Assembly (NCBI RefSeq): GCF_037997115.1
Contig: NZ_CP150484.1
Location: 610,389-669,726, forward strand
DNA length: 59,338 nucleotides
Source of the DNA: Amycolatopsis coloradensis
Lineage (GTDB): Bacteria > Actinomycetota > Actinomycetes > Mycobacteriales > Pseudonocardiaceae
Direction of reading: 5' to 3'
This document shows positions 53,631 to 59,338 of the stretch, piece by piece (position 1 is the first letter of the stretch; the number at the start of each line of letters is the position of its first letter). The notes beneath the pieces are model-generated. The model did no database searches. It worked only from the letters and a program-made list of their open reading frames with translations, and had not been told where the DNA came from. A program made the position numbers and the translations under genes.

Positions 53631-53804
53631 CGCCGTGGTAGACGAAGTGAGGTCATTCGTGCGGTCCGGACCACACGCCGAACCCGCCCCGGCCGGAGGC
53701 CGCGGGATCGGGCCGGCAGGGCGCCTCGGCAGGCCGGCTCGACCGGCGGCGCGAACCAGCGCCCTGGTGACGCGATCCCGGTCGCGGGTTCTTGGATAAA
53801 CACC

Positions 53805-54686
53805 GTGGACAAGATGTTCGACTTCGCCCTGACCGGTGAACTCCTCGGTCTCGACTTCGTTCAGACGGCGCTGCTCGCGGCCGCCGTTCTCGGCCTGGTC
53901 GCCGGGGTGCTCGGCCCGCTGGTCGTCATGCGGCGGATGTCGTTCGCCGTGCACGGCACGGCCGAACTGGCCTTCACCGGCGCGGCAGGCGCGCTGCTGC
54001 TGGGAGTCGGCGTCGAACTCGGCGGCCTCGCGGGCGCCGTCATCGCCGCCCTGCTGATCGGGCTCCTCGGCGGCCGCGAGTCCGAACGCGACTCCGTGAT
54101 CGGCGTGATCCTCGCCTTCGGTCTCGGCATGGGCGTCCTGCTGCTGTCGTTCTACGAAGGCCGCAGCGCCAACAAGTTCGGCATTCTGGTCGGGCAGATC
54201 ATCACCATCGACTCGACCAACCTGAACCTGCTCGTCGGCGCCTCGGTCGTCGTGCTGGTGGTGCTCGCGGTGATCTACCGGCCGCTGCTGTTCGCCACGG
54301 TCGACCCTGCGGTAGCGACGGCGCGCGGCGTCCCGGTGCGGTTGTTGTCGCTGATCTTCGCGGTGCTGGTCGGGATTTCGAGCGCGCTCGGGGTGCAGAT
54401 CGTCGGCGCCCTGCTGGTGGTCTCGCTGATGGTGACCCCGGCCGCGGCCGCCGCGCGGGTCACGGCGAGCCCGTGGAAGGCGACCGTGCTGTCGATCGTG
54501 TTCGCGGAGATCGCCGCGCTCGGCGGGATCGTCCTTTCGCTGGCGCCGGGCAAGCCGGTGAGCGCCTTCGTCACGACGATCTCGTTCGTGATCTACCTCG
54601 TCTGCCGTCTCATCGCGTGGCTGCGTGGCCGGAGCTCACGGGTCCGCGTCGAGCCGACAGCGACGGCACAGTCCGCCCTGCGCTAG
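53805..54686 (+). CDS. znuB: Zinc ABC transporter permease
   Basis: A 293-residue ABC-3 family permease with about eight membrane spans. It has MRRMSFAVHGTAELAFTGAAGALL, a usual family block with a cytoplasmic loop, and LLVVSLMVTPAAAAARVT near span 7. It completes the importer. Unlike the znuA-znuC overlap, it is separated from znuC by 174 bases in which no gene or clear terminator is visible. A GTG start at 53805 follows GGATAAACACC, a weak ribosome site. Confidence 0.93.
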   Translation: MDKMFDFALTGELLGLDFVQTALLAAAVLGLVAGVLGPLVVMRRMSFAVHGTAELAFTGAAGALLLGVGVELGGLAGAVIAALLIGLLGGRESERDSVIGVILAFGLGMGVLLLSFYEGRSANKFGILVGQIITIDSTNLNLLVGASVVVLVVLAVIYRPLLFATVDPAVATARGVPVRLLSLIFAVLVGISSALGVQIVGALLVVSLMVTPAAAAARVTASPWKATVLSIVFAEIAALGGIVLSLAPGKPVSAFVTTISFVIYLVCRLIAWLRGRSSRVRVEPTATAQSALR

Positions 54687-54842
54687 CTTCCTGAGCCGGA
54701 AATACGCGGAGAGTGATTCGAGGATCGGCCGGAAGTTCCACCGTGATTTCGGCGAAGAATCATTCGACGAGGTCTATCCGGCCGTAACCGGATATTCCGC
54801 GCGCCCGCCTTTTGTATCATCGCCCTTGAAAAAGGGGGCTTC

Positions 54843-56699
54843 GTGAAAGCATTGAACGCCGGGGAATCCGCTCAGGTGGGTCGCTACCGCGTGTTCGCCG
54901 TGCTCGGCGAGGGTGGAATGGGCCGGGTGCTGCTGGGTCGTTCGTTCGACGGGCGGCTGGTCGCCCTCAAGCAGGTGCGTCCGGCCTTCGCCAACGACCC
55001 CGGATTCCGGGAGCGGTTCCGCCGCGAGGTCATCACTTCGCGCATGGTGTCGGGCGCCTTCACCGCCGCGGTGATGGACGCCGATCCGGACGCCCCGACA
55101 CCCTGGCTGGCGTCGGTGTTCGTACCGGGCCCGTCGTTGTCGGAGGCGGTGGCCGCCGGCGGGCCGCTGCCTCCGCCGTCGCTGCGGTACCTGGCCGCCG
55201 GGCTGGCGCTGGCGCTGGGGGAGATTCACCGGGCCGGTCTGGTTCACCGCGATCTCAAGCCGGGCAACGTCATCCTCGCCGCCGACGGCCCACGGGTGAT
55301 CGATTTCGGCATCGCGCGCGCGATCGAGGGCGACTCGGAACTCACCCACACCGGAGCGATCATCGGCTCACCCGCGTTCATGTCGCCGGAGCAGGCGGAG
55401 GGGAAGCCGCCGACTCCGGCCGGCGACATGTTCTCCTTCGGGGCGTTGCTGGTGATGGCGGCGACCGGGCAGAGCCCGTTCACCGGATCGTCCACCCCGC
55501 ACACCCTCTACAACGTCGTGCACGCCAGGCCGGACCTGAGCCGGCTGCCGGAGGACCTGCGGACGATCGTCGAGCCCTGCCTGGCGAAGGATCCCGAGGA
55601 CCGGCCGACCCCGGCATGGGTCATGCGGCAGCTCGGTCCCGTCGCGCCGGCTTCCTCACCCTGGCCGCCTCCGGTGCCGCAGCTGACCGAGACGCAGCAG
55701 GCCGAGGTGTGGGGGCTGCTGAACCCGGTCCCGCCCAAGCGGTCCCGGCGCCGGCTCCGCGCGGGGCTCGCCGCGGCGGCCGTGGTGCTGCTGGCCGTCT
55801 CCGGGGTCGTGGCGGTCAAGCTGCTGACCCGGCCGGACCCGGCACCCGAGATCGCGGCGGCGCCGCGGTCCGGGGTGCCGCCGACCACGCCGGCCAACCC
55901 GGACCCGCTCGGCCCGGACAACCTGCGCCGCGTGGACCTGTGCGAGGTACTGGCCGGCTGGGTGGCGCCCGTGCTCGGCACCCTCGCCGCGACGTCGCCC
56001 GGACGGCGGCTGGACTGTCTTTACGGCGCGCTGAACCTCGCCGTCGGGCCACGGCTGCTCGACGGGGTACCGGCCGGGGAGCTGGAAGGGCTGCCGATGA
56101 ACACCACAGCCGTCGGTGGTTCGTGCTCGGCGGCCGTTCCCGTCGCCGGCCTCCAGAACGTCGTGCTCTTCACCGAGGTCGGCGCCATGGTCTCGTCGGA
56201 CGAGGAGTGCGTGGTGGCGAAAGCCGGGCTCGGTGAGGCGGTGCGGCGGATCCGCGCCGGCGGCCACGCACGCGACCTGCCGCCGGGCTCACTGATCGGG
56301 CTGGATCCCTGCGCGCTGCTCCCGCCCGACAAAGTCGACCGGTCGATCGGCCCGGTACGGGCCACCGCTCTCGAGGACCTGCACCACTGTGTCCACCAGG
56401 GCGACGGCACCTTCGAGCTGCTCGTGGAGCACGGATATCCGCCGCATGGGCCGGAGCAGGTCAAGGCAGGAGGCTTCCTGCCGGTGGAGGTCGGGGGCAC
56501 CACGGTGTATCGGGAGGAAAACCCGCCGGCGGGCGTCCGCGGTTGCGTGCTGACCTGGCAGCACCGGGCAGTGAGCGAGAACGTCGGCGAAAACGTCAAA
56601 GTGACGTACGAGCCCCAGGGCGCCAAGACCATACAGCAGGCCTGCGCCAAGGCCGAGGAGCTCGTCAGGGCGCTTCTGCCTGCGCTCCCGAAACCCTAG
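54843..56699 (+). CDS. Membrane Ser/Thr protein kinase with extracellular sensor (copy 1)
   Basis: A 618-residue PknB-type kinase. It has the glycine loop GEGGMGRV at 23-29, Lys43, the catalytic loop HRDLKPGN from His135 with Asp137, DFG at 154-156, and SPEQAEG in the activation segment. A membrane helix at about 307-328 follows. The outside part has two consecutive domains, each opening with an Asp-x-Cys (VDLCEVLAG, LDPCALLPPD) and containing further cysteines, resembling DUF3558-like modules. The GTG start at 54843 follows AAAAAGGGGGC. It is almost contiguous with its paralog. Confidence 0.92.
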   Translation: MKALNAGESAQVGRYRVFAVLGEGGMGRVLLGRSFDGRLVALKQVRPAFANDPGFRERFRREVITSRMVSGAFTAAVMDADPDAPTPWLASVFVPGPSLSEAVAAGGPLPPPSLRYLAAGLALALGEIHRAGLVHRDLKPGNVILAADGPRVIDFGIARAIEGDSELTHTGAIIGSPAFMSPEQAEGKPPTPAGDMFSFGALLVMAATGQSPFTGSSTPHTLYNVVHARPDLSRLPEDLRTIVEPCLAKDPEDRPTPAWVMRQLGPVAPASSPWPPPVPQLTETQQAEVWGLLNPVPPKRSRRRLRAGLAAAAVVLLAVSGVVAVKLLTRPDPAPEIAAAPRSGVPPTTPANPDPLGPDNLRRVDLCEVLAGWVAPVLGTLAATSPGRRLDCLYGALNLAVGPRLLDGVPAGELEGLPMNTTAVGGSCSAAVPVAGLQNVVLFTEVGAMVSSDEECVVAKAGLGEAVRRIRAGGHARDLPPGSLIGLDPCALLPPDKVDRSIGPVRATALEDLHHCVHQGDGTFELLVEHGYPPHGPEQVKAGGFLPVEVGGTTVYREENPPAGVRGCVLTWQHRAVSENVGENVKVTYEPQGAKTIQQACAKAEELVRALLPALPKP

Positions 56700-56708
56700 G
56701 ACAGACCA

Positions 56709-58543
<1,835 letters not shown>

Positions 58544-58547
<4 letters not shown>

Positions 58548-59338
58548 CGGATCGGGTGCTCGGCGAGCGCCTTCTTGACCGCTCCGAGGAAATCGGGGGC
58601 GATGAACGCGAGCTGGCCGGCGGCCACACTGCGTTCCACGACTTCGACGACCACGACGTCCGCGTTCACGAAAGCGTCGACGGCCTCGGCCTGTGACGTC
58701 TTCTGGGTGAAGTGCGCCAGCATCGTCAGGTTCGTGAAAGCGCCGGAGAGATACCGCGAAGACGCTTTCGTGAACGAGTCGCCGTAGACCAGCACCTTCT
58801 CGTCGACGGTCCCGATCAGCGGGCTGGCGGTGCGGTACACCGGCCGGTCGATGTCGCCGTTCGACTCGCCCGCGCGCTCGACGACGCCGTCCGGACGGAG
58901 GCTGTACACCGTGTTCGTCTTCGTGCCCTGCTTGTTGATCAGCGGCGGCAGGTCGGCGGAGGATTCGTACTGGCCGACGGGAACGCTCACCCAGGTCTGC
59001 GTGACGCCCGGTTTGATCGCGTTCGCGATGGCGCGCGTCATCACCAGCGCGCCCTCGTCGGCCCAGTGGGTGTCGTTCGGCGGGTAGATCGGCCGCTGCA
59101 CCCTGCCCTCGGACGCGCGAAGCTCGGGCCGCAGGTCGATCGCGCGCGCGTCCTTGAGCATCCGGTGCCAGGTGGACGCTTCGGCCGACCGCGAGCAGTC
59201 CTTGCCCGGGTAGGTGTCGGGCAGGAACTGAGGGACCATCGTCGACTTGTCCGGCGCGACGACGAACTCGAACCGCCTACCGGACTGTTCGACCGCGCGC
59301 CGCAGCTCGTTGATCTTGGCGATGGTCTCGCTCAGCGG
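58544..59338 (-). CDS. AlgX/AlgJ-like SGNH O-acetyltransferase (partial, N-terminus beyond the window)
   Basis: The C-terminal 264 residues of a larger protein that runs off the window edge. FEFVVAPDKSTMVPQFLPD opens the SGNH-like domain. NDTHWADEG carries the Asp-x-His pair, and VLVYGDSFTKASSRYL carries the nucleophile serine. The Asp-His before Ser order is the permuted arrangement of AlgX and AlgJ, which O-acetylate exported polysaccharides. An MBOAT acyl donor partner would be expected in the genome. The likely substrate is a cell-wall or capsular glycan; this is inference from the family. Confidence 0.8.

Overview
The window is very GC-rich, has strongly GC-biased third codon positions and uses many GTG and TTG starts, so it comes from a high-GC actinobacterium. 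The gene order ftsH-folE-folP-folB-folK-DUF3180-DUF6779-DUF2520-panC-panD-coaX-lysS-lsr2-clpC, followed at a distance by mhuD, an alpha/beta hydrolase, a PGRP-type amidase, mutY and a beta-carbonic anhydrase, matches what I recall of the Mycobacterium tuberculosis Rv3610c-to-Rv3588c region. EspG-type genes, a secreted M1 peptidase family, an AfsR-type regulator and tandem membrane kinases suggest Pseudonocardiaceae, most likely Amycolatopsis or a close relative (inference).

Region 1 (1-15.6 kb): two EspG-like genes, then a tightly overlapping ftsH-fol operon (membrane protease plus tetrahydrofolate synthesis). A MerR regulator and a PrsW-type protease interrupt the conserved row. It ends with DUF2520-panC-panD-coaX (pantothenate and CoA). 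Region 2 (15.6-24.5 kb): two methyltransferases, lysS, the nucleoid protein lsr2, an AraC regulator, a TIGR03086 protein, an iron-reductase-like protein behind an iron box, and clpC.

Region 3 (24.5-39.2 kb) is accessory: a membrane-anchored Hsp70-like protein, pyrrolidone carboxyl peptidase, a secreted M1 metallopeptidase divergent from a 1061-residue AfsR-type regulator, a DrrAB-like ABC exporter, an endonuclease-fold protein, a sirtuin overlapping a MhuD-type heme oxygenase, an FAD monooxygenase and a lipoprotein M1 peptidase.

Region 4 (39.2-48.9 kb) holds the most novel material. LysR, a cyclodipeptide synthase (CDPS) with all catalytic residues, an NCS1/CodB-type permease and a second LysR form a compact module. 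It is flanked by a secreted thioredoxin plus rhodanese pair on one side and by a catalytically dead M1 pseudo-peptidase plus an MFS exporter on the other. A 16-base LysR-type motif is repeated exactly upstream of the rhodanese and MFS genes.

Region 5 (48.9-59.3 kb): mutY, beta-carbonic anhydrase, a LacI regulator, a znuACB zinc importer behind a Zur-like box, two tandem paralogous Ser/Thr kinases with extracellular cysteine-bearing domains, and the end of an AlgX-like O-acetyltransferase.

Intergenic space is rich in dispersed inverted repeats that start at, or even contain, stop codons, and it includes two loci with 21-bp phased repeats. I saw no rRNA, tRNA, CRISPR array, insertion sequence or prophage.
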